Positions 9,096-17,920 of a DNA stretch of 64,000 bases are shown here, one piece after another (positions within the stretch are counted from its first letter, which is position 1; every line of letters starts with the position of its first letter). The translations under genes and the position numbers were made by a program. Below the pieces are notes generated by a model. The model was not told the DNA's origin. It was given only the letters and a program-made list of their open reading frames with translations, and ran no database searches. Origin of the DNA: Pseudomonas sputi (GTDB lineage: Bacteria; Pseudomonadota; Gammaproteobacteria; Pseudomonadales; Pseudomonadaceae); the NCBI RefSeq assembly GCF_021603585.1, contig NZ_BQHI01000002.1, positions 418,067-482,066 of the forward strand, in the 5' to 3' direction.

Positions 9096-10115
9096 TTACT
9101 GCTTCAGGTGCTGCTTCAGTTCTTCCGAGGCCTGCAGCATCGCCGAGCGCACCGCCGGTACCTGGCTGACCACGTTGAGCAGACCGTAGTCGTGGATCAT
9201 GCCGTTGAAGCGCACCGAGGTCACCGGCACGCCGGCTTCGTCGAGCTTGCGGGCGTAGGCTTCACCTTCGTCACGCAGCACGTCGGCCCCCGCTGTCTGG
9301 ACCAATGCAGGCGGCAGACCTTTCAATTGCGCGGTCGTGGCCCGCAGCGGCGAGGCGTAGATCTCGTTCCGCTGGTTGGCGTCGGTGGTGTAGTTGTCCC
9401 AGAACCACTTCATCATGTTGCGGGTGAGGAAGTGCCCCTCGGCATACTGGTTATACGAACCGGTGTCGAAATTGGCATCGGTTACCGGCCACAGCAACAC
9501 CTGGAATTTGATCGCCGGGGTGCCTTTGTCTTTGGCCATCAGGGCGACGACTGCCGCCATGTTGCCGCCCACGCTGTTGCCCGCCACTGCCAGACGCTTG
9601 CCGTCGACGTTGATCTCCTTGCCGTGTTCGGCCACCCATTTGGTTGCCGCATAAGCCTGGTTGATTGCCACCGGATAATGCGCTTCCGGCGAAGGGGTGT
9701 AATTGACGAACACCGCCGCCGCCCCCGAGCCGACCACCAGATCCCGCACCAGACGTTCGTGGGTCGGGAAATCCCCCAGTACCCAGCCGCCACCGTGGAA
9801 GAACATGAACACCGGCAGCTCGCCCTTGACCCCGGCCGGCCGGACGATGGTCAGGCTCAACGGTTGACCATCGACCTGGATGGTCTTCTCGCTGACGTCC
9901 GCTTTAGGCAGCGTCAGTTTGACCCCGGACTGCGCGCCCGTCAGTACGGCGCGGGCGTCTTTGGGCGTCATCTGCTCCATCGGTTTGCCGGTGCCGGCGT
10001 TCAGCACATCAAGGAATGCCTGGGTGTTGTGCTCAACCTCCCCGGCGAATGCGCTGTGGATGGACAGGGCGAGAAGGGTACCGGTCAAGGCTTTGCTGAA
10101 AGTGTTCATGTTCAT
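9096..10115 (-). CDS. Secreted alpha/beta hydrolase, hormone-sensitive-lipase-like esterase
   Basis: The 339-residue protein begins with a typical signal peptide ending near SIHSAFA (about residue 24), so it is probably exported to the periplasm. FFHGGGWVLG is the oxyanion-hole motif of the HSL/arylacetamide-deacetylase family, and AVAGNSVGGNMA is the nucleophile elbow, with GNSVGG in place of the common GDSAGG. Asp and His of the triad are likely in GADVLRDEG and NGMIHDYG. It lies 27 bases downstream of ohr on the same strand and may be read from the ohr promoter, suggesting an oxidative-stress link; that is inference. Confidence 0.88.
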   Translation of the reverse strand: MNMNTFSKALTGTLLALSIHSAFAGEVEHNTQAFLDVLNAGTGKPMEQMTPKDARAVLTGAQSGVKLTLPKADVSEKTIQVDGQPLSLTIVRPAGVKGELPVFMFFHGGGWVLGDFPTHERLVRDLVVGSGAAAVFVNYTPSPEAHYPVAINQAYAATKWVAEHGKEINVDGKRLAVAGNSVGGNMAAVVALMAKDKGTPAIKFQVLLWPVTDANFDTGSYNQYAEGHFLTRNMMKWFWDNYTTDANQRNEIYASPLRATTAQLKGLPPALVQTAGADVLRDEGEAYARKLDEAGVPVTSVRFNGMIHDYGLLNVVSQVPAVRSAMLQASEELKQHLKQ

Positions 10116-10142
10116 TTCCTGTACGGGCCTGGTTGTCAGTGA

Positions 10143-10562
10143 TTACACGGTGACGTGCAGACGCACATCGACGTTGCCACGGGTGGCGTTGGAGTACGGG
10201 CAGACCTGGTGGGCAGCGTCGACCAGGCTTTGTGCGTCAGCCTGTTCCAGGCCCGGCAGACTGATGTGCAGGTCGATGTCCAGACCGAAACCGCCAGGAA
10301 TCTGGCCGATGCCGACGTGAGCGGTGATCGACGCGTCGTCCGGGATTTTGCGTTTGGTCTGGCTGGCCACGAATTTCAGGGCGCCGATGAAGCAGGCCGA
10401 GTAACCGGCGGCGAACAGTTGCTCAGGATTGGTAGCCGCGCCGCCGGCACCGCCAAGTTCTTTCGGGGTGGCCAGTTTGACGTCGAGGATGTTGTCGCTG
10501 GAGATCGCACGACCGTCACGGCCGCCAGTGGAGGTTGCGATTGCGGTGTAGAGAGTTTGCAT
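10143..10562 (-). CDS. ohr: Organic hydroperoxide resistance protein, Ohr
   Basis: Ohr is a thiol peroxidase that reduces fatty-acid and other organic hydroperoxides, using lipoylated proteins as reductant. The 139-residue protein has the Ohr/OsmC fold; the two redox cysteines are Cys57 (AAGYSACFIGAL) and Cys121 (HQVCPYSNATRGNV), whose surroundings identify Ohr rather than OsmC. The upstream region carries clear inverted repeats fitting OhrR control, and ohrR lies just upstream on the same strand. Confidence 0.96.
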   Translation of the reverse strand: MQTLYTAIATSTGGRDGRAISSDNILDVKLATPKELGGAGGAATNPEQLFAAGYSACFIGALKFVASQTKRKIPDDASITAHVGIGQIPGGFGLDIDLHISLPGLEQADAQSLVDAAHQVCPYSNATRGNVDVRLHVTV

Positions 10563-10589
10563 GGTGTGAGCCTCATTAAGTGTGGTTTG

Positions 10590-10656
10590 TTGCGCTAATT
10601 GTTTGCGCGCTAACTAGGTGCGAAGTAAATGTACTGTGCTAATAGTTAGTGCGCAA
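10590..10656. promoter_or_regulatory. ohr operator-promoter with inverted OhrR-type repeats
   Basis: TTGCGCGCTAACTA (10603-10616) and TAGTTAGTGCGCAA (10643-10656) are inverted copies matching at 13 of 14 bases. A further TTGCGCTAATT lies at 10590-10600. On the minus strand TTGCGC and TACATT are spaced by 17 bases and could be the ohr promoter, which the repeats would cover. A related sequence occurs upstream of gpx. Binding by OhrR or OspR is inferred from position. Confidence 0.75.
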
Positions 10657-10832
10657 GATAAATTTTTGAAAAAAGTTCGGGCAAGCCCTCGGATCAGGCT
10701 GAGTCGTGATCTCAAGCTTTTGATATGGAAGGTTTTTTTGAATGTAAATCGAGAGAAAAATTTTTCGGGGATGAGCCAGGAAGGTGCGATACGCCTGCAG
10801 GCGCAAGGCTGCGCCCACAGGGAAGGGGGGGC

Positions 10833-11297
10833 TTAAGCGAGGCTGTCCTGCAGATGACCGCGCAAGGCCTGCAATTCGGCTTGCAGGTTTTGCAGACGCT
10901 CCAGCGTGAAGCCGCTGGCCCCGAGGATGCATTGCGGAACGGTTCGGGCCTTGTCTTTCAAGGCGCGTCCCTGGGCAGTCAGTTCAACGATCACCACACG
11001 CTCATCCTCGCGGCTTCGCGTACGGCTGAGCAAACCTTCACCTTCCAGCCGCTTGAGCAACGGGGTCAGCGAACCCGGATCGGTCAGCAGGCGGGCGCTG
11101 AGTTCTCCTACGGTCAAACCATCCTTCTCCCACAGCACCATCATTGCCAGGTATTGCGGATAGGTCAGGCCAAGTGCTTGCAACAATGGCTTGTAGACTT
11201 TGGTCATCATCAACGAGGTGGAATGCAGGGCGAAGCAGGCCTGATTGTCGAGCAGCAGGTCTTCGCAGTGATCGGAGGTGTTGCGGTCGGTGGTCAT
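10833..11297 (-). CDS. ohrR: MarR-family peroxide sensor-repressor OhrR
   Basis: OhrR represses ohr and releases DNA when its reactive cysteine is oxidised by organic hydroperoxides. The segment DNQACFALHS carries that cysteine (Cys21 from the chosen start), and Cys123 in VPQCILGASG makes it a two-cysteine type. LTYPQYLAMMVLWE, LTDPGSLTPLLKRLE and RSREDERVV are the MarR winged-helix segments. The ATG at 11297 is preferred because AAGG lies seven bases upstream; a start at 11318 has no such site. A second homologue (ospR) lies at 26074. Confidence 0.93.
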   Translation of the reverse strand: MTTDRNTSDHCEDLLLDNQACFALHSTSLMMTKVYKPLLQALGLTYPQYLAMMVLWEKDGLTVGELSARLLTDPGSLTPLLKRLEGEGLLSRTRSREDERVVIVELTAQGRALKDKARTVPQCILGASGFTLERLQNLQAELQALRGHLQDSLA

Positions 11298-11380
11298 GTC
11301 GGTGCCTTGAACGGTCATGCAGATGAATCTAGCGCTCGAATCTTTAATGCGCCAGACAATTGTGCCCGATGGCGAATCGG

Positions 11381-12337
11381 TCAGTGCCGGCCCAGCTCAC
11401 GTTGCAGGGCCAGATCCCACGGTGGCACGGGGCTGAACCGGGTCTTGAGGTATTCCAGCAACAGGCGGCTGCGGGAGCTGGCCTGCTGCTGCAGCCGCAG
11501 TGCGTAGATGCCGGCGCTTTCGGGTTTTGGCAAGCCGTTTTCACAGAACAGCGGCAGCAATTCGCCACGCAACAGGTATTCGCTGGCCAGCCAGGTCGGC
11601 AGATGCGCGATTCCGAGTCCGGCGAGCGCACCGCAGACCAGCGCCTCAGCGTTGTTGGCGCTCATGCGCACCCGGGCGGGGCGGTGCAACTGCATCTGCC
11701 CATCCTGTTCGAAGCGCCATGCGAAGGGCGGGGCGAGGCCGTCCCAATCGAGGCCATCATGTTCGCTCAATTGCGCGGGCTCGCTCGGCACGCCCCGACG
11801 CTTGAGATAGTCAGGGCTGGCGCAGGCGATGCGCACAATGCTCGCCAATGGCGTGGCCACCAGCCGGGTGTCGGCCATTTGTCCGGCGCGCAGCACCAGA
11901 TCAACCTTGCCCAGATTCGAGCCGTCCATGTCGACAAAGCTGTCGATCAGATGCAGTTGCACGTCGAGCCCCGGATACAGCACCAGAAAATCGGCAATCA
12001 CCGGCGCCAGATGCCGTCGCCCGAACGCCGCGGGCGCATCCACCCGAATCAAGCCTTCCGGCGCGCTGCTCAGGGACACCGCTTCAGCGCGAGCCAATTG
12101 CAACTCGGCCACGATCCGCCGCGCCCGTTCGGCAAATGCCAGGCCGGCCGGCGTGGCGCGCACCGCATGGGTGCTGCGGATGAACAGCTGGCTGCCGACA
12201 GCACTTTCCAGACTGTCAATGCGCCGGGCAACGGCCGATGGCGTCAGCGGATGGCGGCGCGAAGCCGCAGAAAAACTGCCGCTCTCCAGTACATCGAGGA
12301 ACAGCCCAAGCTGATCGGTCAATTGGTTGGGATTCAT
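11381..12337 (-). CDS. LysR-family transcriptional regulator
   Basis: The 318-residue protein starts with a LysR helix-turn-helix (LGLFLDVLESGSFSAASRRHPLTPSAVARRIDSLE), followed by the usual linker helix and an effector domain (SAPEGLIRVDAPAAFGRRHL...). The ATG at 12337 is chosen over a TTG twelve bases upstream. It is divergent from the TauE/SafE exporter gene, the common arrangement for a LysR regulator and its target. An interrupted palindrome lies between them. The inducer cannot be read from sequence. Confidence 0.9.
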   Translation of the reverse strand: MNPNQLTDQLGLFLDVLESGSFSAASRRHPLTPSAVARRIDSLESAVGSQLFIRSTHAVRATPAGLAFAERARRIVAELQLARAEAVSLSSAPEGLIRVDAPAAFGRRHLAPVIADFLVLYPGLDVQLHLIDSFVDMDGSNLGKVDLVLRAGQMADTRLVATPLASIVRIACASPDYLKRRGVPSEPAQLSEHDGLDWDGLAPPFAWRFEQDGQMQLHRPARVRMSANNAEALVCGALAGLGIAHLPTWLASEYLLRGELLPLFCENGLPKPESAGIYALRLQQQASSRSRLLLEYLKTRFSPVPPWDLALQRELGRH

Positions 12338-12365
12338 GAATCTGCTCAATGCCTATGCGAGTTTG

Positions 12366-12380
12366 GCACAGCCATTGTGC
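12366..12380. promoter_or_regulatory. Candidate LysR-type binding palindrome
   Basis: GCACA-GCCAT-TGTGC is an exact interrupted palindrome in the 112-base gap between the divergent LysR and exporter genes. It has the arm and spacer size expected for a LysR site. Function is inferred only from sequence and position. Confidence 0.4.
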
Positions 12381-12449
12381 GTTGCTGTGCGTTTCCGTGC
12401 CAGCGCTGACTGCGTACGATGAGCTGACTGACGTATGAGGAATTCTGCC

Positions 12450-13199
12450 GTGATCGAGTTTTTGCTGTACCTGGTGTTTGGCGCCGCCCTTGGCACTCTG
12501 GGTGGGATCTTCGGCATCGGCGGCGGGCTGATCGCCATTCCACTGCTGGGCGTGTGGTTCGGGCTCGATCAGCAAATCGCCCAAGGCACGGCGCTGGTAA
12601 TGGTGGTGCCGAACGTCATGCTGGCGTTGTGGCGTTATCACCAGCGCAACCGCATCGAACTTCGCCATGCGTTGCCTTTGGCGGTGATGGGATTCTGTTT
12701 CGCGTGGATCGGCTCGATCTGGGCCGTGGGCATCGACGCGCAAACCATGCGCATCGGTTTTGTCGCGTTCCTCGTGGCGTTGTCGGCCTACAACCTGGTG
12801 CGCATGTTTGGCGCGCGTCCGGCGGCAACTTCCGAGATGCGTTATTCATGGCCGTGGCTGGGTGTGCTCGGCGCGGCGTCGGGCACCATGGGCGGTTTGT
12901 TCGGTGTCGGCGGGGCAGTGGTGGCGACGCCGGTGCTGACCAGTCTGTTCGGCACCACTCAGGTGGTCGCTCAAGGTCTGTCGCTGGCGCTGGCATTGCC
13001 GAGCACCGGTGTCACGCTGGTGACGTACGCGGTGCACCACGAAGTGGACTGGATGATCGGCCTGCCGCTGGCCATCGGCGGTCTGGCCAGCATCAGTTGG
13101 GGCGTGAAAGTGGCCCACGCGATGCCGGAAAAACGCCTGCGCGGGCTGTTCTGCGGTTTCCTGGTGCTGTGCGCGGTGATGCTCGCCTTTAAAGTTTGA
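12450..13199 (+). CDS. TauE/SafE (DUF81) family membrane exporter
   Basis: The 249-residue protein has about eight hydrophobic segments and the family repeat: LGTLGGIFGIGGGLIAIPLLG near the N-terminus and GTMGGLFGVGGAVVATPVL in the second half. Members export sulfite, sulfoacetate or other organosulfur anions, but the substrate here is unknown. The GTG at 12450 is chosen because GAGG lies nine bases upstream; an ATG fifteen bases earlier has no such site. Its last 11 bases overlap the convergent LysR gene. Confidence 0.88.
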   Translation: MIEFLLYLVFGAALGTLGGIFGIGGGLIAIPLLGVWFGLDQQIAQGTALVMVVPNVMLALWRYHQRNRIELRHALPLAVMGFCFAWIGSIWAVGIDAQTMRIGFVAFLVALSAYNLVRMFGARPAATSEMRYSWPWLGVLGAASGTMGGLFGVGGAVVATPVLTSLFGTTQVVAQGLSLALALPSTGVTLVTYAVHHEVDWMIGLPLAIGGLASISWGVKVAHAMPEKRLRGLFCGFLVLCAVMLAFKV

Positions 13200-14070
13200 A
13201 GCCTTCGACGATGTGCTCGGCCAGGCATTCGGTGATCGGTGACGGATTGTTCAGGTTGCGGATCAGCATGATGCTGGCCTCGGGCAGCAGCGGCAGATCC
13301 TCGGCGGCCCCGAGAATGCGCAGGTCCGGGGTGATCAGGCTTTCCAGTTGCGCGGTGATCGCCAGGCCCGCGCTCACCACTGCCATCAACGCCGAGAGGC
13401 TGGTGCTGTTGTAGGCAATCCGGTATTCCCGGCCCATCGCGTCCAGCGCATTGCAGGCCCACAGGCGACAGAAACAGTCACTGTTGAACATCGCCAGCGG
13501 CAACGGCGTCTGTTCGTGAGCGCTGAAGTTTTGCGCCTCGGCCCAGACGAAACGCTCCTTGCGCAGCAACTGGCCAATCTCGTTCCCCGGCTCGCGAGTG
13601 ACGATCGACAGATCCAGGTCCGTGCGTTGCAACAATTGTTTGGTTGACTCGCAGTGCACTTCGATCTGGATCAGCGGATAGAACTGGGCGAAGCGCGACA
13701 GGATCCCGGGCAGAAAGCGCATCACGTAATCGTCCGGCGTGCCGATCCGCACCGTGCCGACCATGTGCGGCTCGCGCAGGGTATTAAAGACTTCGCTGTG
13801 CAATTTCAGGATGCGCCGCGCATAACCGAGCAACACCTGGCCTTCAGCGGTCAGGCGCACCTGACGTCCGTCGCGTTCGAACAACTGGCGCTGCAGCACG
13901 TCCTCTTCCAGACGCTTCATCTGCATGCTCACGGCTGATTGGGTACGGTTCACCATTTCGCCGGCGCGGGTAAAACCGCCCTGATCGGCAATCGCGACAA
14001 AGGTGCGCAGGACATCGGTATCGATACTGGGATATGCCGACAATTGATGAATCTCCGTGATGCATGCCAT
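13189..14070 (-). CDS. LysR-family transcriptional regulator
   Basis: This protein of about 293 residues has the LysR helix-turn-helix TDVLRTFVAIADQGGFTRAGEMVNRTQSAVSMQMKRLEED and an effector domain beginning near MVGTVRIGTPDDYVMRFLPGIL. The start is uncertain between closely spaced ATG codons; MACITEIHQLS (14070) is used. Its 3' end overlaps the TauE gene by 11 bases. Nothing beside it suggests a clear target: the divergent neighbour is a DUF1127 gene. Confidence 0.88.
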   Translation of the reverse strand: MACITEIHQLSAYPSIDTDVLRTFVAIADQGGFTRAGEMVNRTQSAVSMQMKRLEEDVLQRQLFERDGRQVRLTAEGQVLLGYARRILKLHSEVFNTLREPHMVGTVRIGTPDDYVMRFLPGILSRFAQFYPLIQIEVHCESTKQLLQRTDLDLSIVTREPGNEIGQLLRKERFVWAEAQNFSAHEQTPLPLAMFNSDCFCRLWACNALDAMGREYRIAYNSTSLSALMAVVSAGLAITAQLESLITPDLRILGAAEDLPLLPEASIMLIRNLNNPSPITECLAEHIVEGFKL

Positions 14071-14140
14071 CAGAAACATTCGTTGGATTGATCGTAGCTC
14101 CGGCGGGAGACTTGAGCCATCCCAAAAAGGAGGCAACACG

Positions 14141-14356
14141 ATGAAAGGTCAAAGAGAGTACGCAGGCGAAGAAAAATTTTCCGGCCATATCGTTTCCGAT
14201 CTGATGCACAAGTTTAGCCGGTGGTACGAATTGCACCGTGAGCGTGAGCTGCTCGCCAGTCTGAGCGACGAAGCGCTGAAGGACATCGGGGTTAGCCGTG
14301 CCGATGTCGAACATGAGTCGGTGCGGCCGTTCTGGGACGATCCGATACATAAATGA
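14141..14356 (+). CDS. Small DUF1127-domain protein
   Basis: The 71-residue protein contains the DUF1127 segment: arginine-rich RWYELHRERELLASLSDEALKDIGVSRADVEHE at about 28-60. Members are small basic proteins, and some have been linked to RNA binding and phosphate or stress metabolism; none of that is shown here. AAGGAGG lies close upstream of the ATG, an unusually strong ribosome binding site, so it is probably well translated. It is divergent from the LysR gene at 14070 and precedes ycaQ by 64 bases. Confidence 0.88.
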   Translation: MKGQREYAGEEKFSGHIVSDLMHKFSRWYELHRERELLASLSDEALKDIGVSRADVEHESVRPFWDDPIHK

Positions 14357-14420
14357 TGAGGCCATCGCTACACAAACCCTCTTGCAGTGAGGTAGGTTGC
14401 GAGCAGACATGGAGGTACAC

Positions 14421-15668
14421 ATGCCCGCGACATTGTCCTTTTCCCTTAAACAGGCTCGACGTCTGGCACTGGCTGCCCAAGGGTTTCACGGGCGCCAGCC
14501 GCCGGCTGTCAAGGCCATGCACGTCAACCGGCTGATCGAACGCCTCGGCCTGTTGCAGATCGACTCCGTCAACGCTGTGGTGCGCTCGCACTACCTGCCG
14601 CTGTTTTCTCGTCTCGGTTCCTATTCTTCCGATTTGCTCGACCAGGCTGCCTGGAGTTCGGGGCGGCGTCGTTCGTTGTTCGAATACTGGGGGCATGAAG
14701 CGTCGTTGCTGCCGCTGTCGATGTATCCACTGATGGGCTGGCGCATGCAGCGGGCCAAGCGTGGTGAAGACATTTATCAGCAACTGGCGCGGTTCGGTCG
14801 CGAGCAGCAGGACACCATTCGCCGAGTGTTGGCGTCGGTTGAAGAGCAGGGCGCATTGGGCGCCGGCAGCCTGTCGACCCGCGAGGAAAAGGCCGGGCCG
14901 TGGTGGGACTGGAGCGCGGAAAAGCATGCGTTGGAATGGCTGTTTGCCGCTGGCGAAGTCACCGTGGCCGGGCGCCGAGGCTTCGAGCGGTTGTATGACT
15001 TGCCGGAGCGAGTGATTCCGGCTTCCGTGCTGCACCAGCCATTGCCCGATGAAGCCGAGGCGCAGCGCGGTTTGTTGTTGCATGCAGCGCAGGCGCTGGG
15101 TGTCGCCACGGAAAAAGACCTGCGTGATTACTTCAGGCTGAACCCCTCCGATGCCCGCCCGCGTCTGGCCGAACTGGTCGAGGACGGGCAACTGCTGACC
15201 TGTGAAGTCGCTGGTTGGCGGCAGATCGCCTACTGCCTGCCCGACCCAAAAGTCCCGCGCAAGGTTGAGGCCAGTGCATTGCTTTCGCCGTTTGATTCAC
15301 TGATCTGGGAGCGCAGCCGGACCGAGCGACTGTTCGATTTCCGCTATCGGCTGGAGATTTACACGCCGCAGGATAAACGCGTTTACGGCTACTACGTGTT
15401 GCCGTTTCTGCACAACGAGCGGATTGCCGCGCGGGTTGATCTGCGCGCCGAACGGGCGGCGGGGCGGTTGGCGGTGCATGCGCTGCACGAGGAAGAAACG
15501 GGGCTGGACGAGACGGGGATGCTGGCCTTGGCGCTGAACTTGCGGCGCATGGCGGACTGGTTGGGGCTTGAGCAGGTGCAGCTCAATTGTCAGCGGGAAA
15601 GTGCGGGGCGATTGCGGGTGGCGTTGGCTCAAGTCGAAAACGACCGAGCCAACGTCATCGCGATTTAG
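14421..15668 (+). CDS. ycaQ: DNA glycosylase of the YcaQ/AlkX (HTH_42) family
   Basis: The 415-residue protein belongs to the HTH_42 winged-helix family, whose E. coli member YcaQ unhooks DNA interstrand crosslinks. The segment [25 protein letters not shown] includes QID, the Q-hydrophobic-D catalytic motif of YcaQ-type enzymes, distinct from the QxQ of Alk[28 protein letters not shown] is the conserved C-terminal region. The ATG at 14421 follows GGAGG by five bases. Its stop interleaves with that of the class II DAHP synthase (TTAG, 15665-15668). Confidence 0.9.
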   Translation: MPATLSFSLKQARRLALAAQGFHGRQPPAVKAMHVNRLIERLGLLQIDSVNAVVRSHYLPLFSRLGSYSSDLLDQAAWSSGRRRSLFEYWGHEASLLPLSMYPLMGWRMQRAKRGEDIYQQLARFGREQQDTIRRVLASVEEQGALGAGSLSTREEKAGPWWDWSAEKHALEWLFAAGEVTVAGRRGFERLYDLPERVIPASVLHQPLPDEAEAQRGLLLHAAQALGVATEKDLRDYFRLNPSDARPRLAELVEDGQLLTCEVAGWRQIAYCLPDPKVPRKVEASALLSPFDSLIWERSRTERLFDFRYRLEIYTPQDKRVYGYYVLPFLHNERIAARVDLRAERAAGRLAVHALHEEETGLDETGMLALALNLRRMADWLGLEQVQLNCQRESAGRLRVALAQVENDRANVIAI

Positions 15669-17011
15669 CGTTTGACCTGTTTCAGGGTTTCGGCGATCAG
15701 GAACGCCAGTTCCAGCGACTGATCGGCATTCATCCGCGGGTCGCAGTGGGTGTGATAGCGATCCGACAAGCCATCTTCAGTGATCGGCCGCGCACCACCG
15801 ATGCACTCGGTGACGTTCTGCCCGGTCATCTCGATGTGGATGCCGCCGGCGTAGCTGCCTTCCGCCTCGTGGACCTGGAAGAACTGCTTCACTTCGCCAA
15901 GGATCTGCGCAAAGTCGCGGGTCTTGTAACCGCTGCTGGCCTTGATGGTGTTGCCATGCATCGGGTCGGAACTCCACAGCACCTGCTTGCCTTCGCGCTG
16001 CACCGCACGGATCAGCGCCGGCAGGTGATCGCCGACCTTGTTCGCGCCCATCCGCGCGATCAGGTTGAGGCGGCCCGGGTCGTTGTCCGGGTTGAGCACA
16101 TCGATCAGGCGGATCAGGTCGTCGGGGTTCATGCTCGGGCCGACCTTCACTCCGATCGGGTTGTTCACTCCGCGCAGGAATTCGACGTGGGCACCGTCGA
16201 GCTGACGGGTGCGGTCGCCGATCCACAGCATGTGCGCCGAGCAATCGTAGTAATCGTTGGTCAGGCTGTCGCGGCGCACGAAGGCTTCTTCGTAGTTCAG
16301 CAGCAGCGCTTCGTGGGCGGTGAAGAAACTGGTTTCGCGCAGTTGTGGCGAGCTGTCCATGCCGCAGGCGCGCATGAACGCCAGGGTTTCATCGATGCGA
16401 TCGGCGAGGTGACTGTACTTCTCGGCCAGTGCCGAGTTGGCGATGAAGTCCAGGTTCCACTTGTGCACCTGATGCAGGTCGGCAAAACCGCCCTGGGCAA
16501 AGGCGCGCAGCAGGTTGAGCGTGGCGGTGGACTGGTGATAGGACTGCAGCAGACGCTCCGGGTCCGGTACGCGGCTGGCGGCGTCGAAACCGATGCCGTT
16601 GACGATGTCGCCACGGTAGGCCGGCAGGGTCACGCCGTCGATGGTCTCGTCGTTGGCCGAGCGCGGCTTGGCGAACTGACCGGCCATGCGCCCGACCTTG
16701 ACCACCGGGCAACCGGCGGCGAAGGTCATGACGATCGCCATTTGCAGCAACACTTTAAAGGTGTCGCGGATCTTCGCGGCGGAGAACTCGGCGAAGCTTT
16801 CCGCGCAGTCGCCGCCCTGCAGCAGGAACGCCCGGCCCTGGGTGACTTCGGCAAACTGACGACGCAGCTCGCGCGCTTCGCCGGCAAACACCAGCGGCGG
16901 ATAGCTGGCCAGCGTCTGCTCGACCTGGCGCAGATGCGCGGCGTCGGGGTATTGGGGTTGTTGCTGGATCGGCAGGGCGCGCCAGCTGTCAGGGCTCCAG
17001 GGTTGGCTCAT
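15665..17011 (-). CDS. Class II DAHP synthase
   Basis: This is the plant-like type II 3-deoxy-7-phosphoheptulonate synthase, unrelated in sequence to the class I enzyme at 634-1710 but catalysing the same first shikimate step. At 448 residues it has family length. Recognisable segments are [67 protein letters not shown] and [15 protein letters not shown]. The MSQPWSP start is chosen over upstream codons. No phenazine or other secondary-metabolite genes lie beside it, so a role in primary aromatic synthesis is more likely. Confidence 0.96.
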   Translation of the reverse strand: MSQPWSPDSWRALPIQQQPQYPDAAHLRQVEQTLASYPPLVFAGEARELRRQFAEVTQGRAFLLQGGDCAESFAEFSAAKIRDTFKVLLQMAIVMTFAAGCPVVKVGRMAGQFAKPRSANDETIDGVTLPAYRGDIVNGIGFDAASRVPDPERLLQSYHQSTATLNLLRAFAQGGFADLHQVHKWNLDFIANSALAEKYSHLADRIDETLAFMRACGMDSSPQLRETSFFTAHEALLLNYEEAFVRRDSLTNDYYDCSAHMLWIGDRTRQLDGAHVEFLRGVNNPIGVKVGPSMNPDDLIRLIDVLNPDNDPGRLNLIARMGANKVGDHLPALIRAVQREGKQVLWSSDPMHGNTIKASSGYKTRDFAQILGEVKQFFQVHEAEGSYAGGIHIEMTGQNVTECIGGARPITEDGLSDRYHTHCDPRMNADQSLELAFLIAETLKQVKR

Positions 17012-17161
17012 CACGGTCTCTAAGGTTCTACGCACGGACGGCCATGTTAGCAGCAATTAGTGCGTGACCTGCTCCCGCCGCTTCGCCGACAATCGCCGCT
17101 TTGCCACGGCACCACAGCGGTGCCATCGCGTCACCGCGCCCGGTGACCACCAGGAGACGAA

Positions 17162-17917
17162 ATGACTGAGGAGCGCGTCGAGCGGTTGCTCGCCGAAGTA
17201 CAGGATGAGTTCGGCGTGATTCGCGTGCTGGAAGTGGCCGACTACCGCTTTCTGGAGTTCGGCGATGCCATCGAGCAAAGCTGCGTGTTTACCGCCGACC
17301 CGAGCTGGCTGGAGTACGACTACACCCGGGCGATGCTGATTGGCGCGTTGTGCCATGAGCAGCCGGAGAGCGCGCTGTTTCTCGGTTTGGGCGCCGGTAC
17401 GCTGACCCAGGCCTGCCTCAAGTTCCTGCCGCTGGAAGACGTCGAAGCCATTGAACTGCGCCCCGATGTGCCACGCCTGGCCATCGAATATCTCGGGCTG
17501 GATGACGATCCACGGCTGTACATCCGCGTCGGCGATGCCCTCGAACTGCTGCCGACCGCTGAGCCAGCGGATCTGATCTTCGTCGACCTGTACACCGATG
17601 TCGGCCCCGGCGCCGGACACCTTGCGTGGAATTTCCTCGGTGATTGTCAGAAGCGTCTGAATCCCGGTGGCTGGCTGATCATCAATCAATGGGCCACCGA
17701 TGACGGCAAACCTCTGGGCGCGGCGCTGTTGCGCGGGCTCTATCACCGACATTACTGGGAACTGCCGGTGAAGGAAGGCAACGTCATTCTGATCGTGCCG
17801 GCGGATCTCGATCAGGTGCCGGACATGCAGGCGCTGACTGCACGGGCTGAAGCGCTGGCGCCGAAGCTGGGCTACTCGTTGCAGACGTTGATCAACTGTA
17901 TCCGTCCGGCGACTTGA
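17162..17917 (+). CDS. Spermidine-synthase-like methyltransferase-fold protein
   Basis: The 251-residue protein has the Rossmann core of spermidine synthases. ALFLGLGAGTLTQACLKFLP is the SAM or decarboxylated-SAM glycine loop, VEAIELRPDV carries the acidic residue, and DLIFVDLYTDVGPGAGHL is the position of the DxYxD-type catalytic region. The N-terminal beta-hairpin domain of true SpeE is reduced, so aminopropyl transfer is not assured. Many such proteins are annotated only as spermidine-synthase-like. It converges on the crotonase gene with three bases between stops. Confidence 0.75.
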   Translation: MTEERVERLLAEVQDEFGVIRVLEVADYRFLEFGDAIEQSCVFTADPSWLEYDYTRAMLIGALCHEQPESALFLGLGAGTLTQACLKFLPLEDVEAIELRPDVPRLAIEYLGLDDDPRLYIRVGDALELLPTAEPADLIFVDLYTDVGPGAGHLAWNFLGDCQKRLNPGGWLIINQWATDDGKPLGAALLRGLYHRHYWELPVKEGNVILIVPADLDQVPDMQALTARAEALAPKLGYSLQTLINCIRPAT

Positions 17918-17920
17918 GCC

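Noticed and set aside
15587-17023. A long plus-strand frame opposite the class II DAHP synthase
   Set aside because: The minus-strand product is a complete, well-known enzyme; the plus frame is a mirror effect of codon bias.
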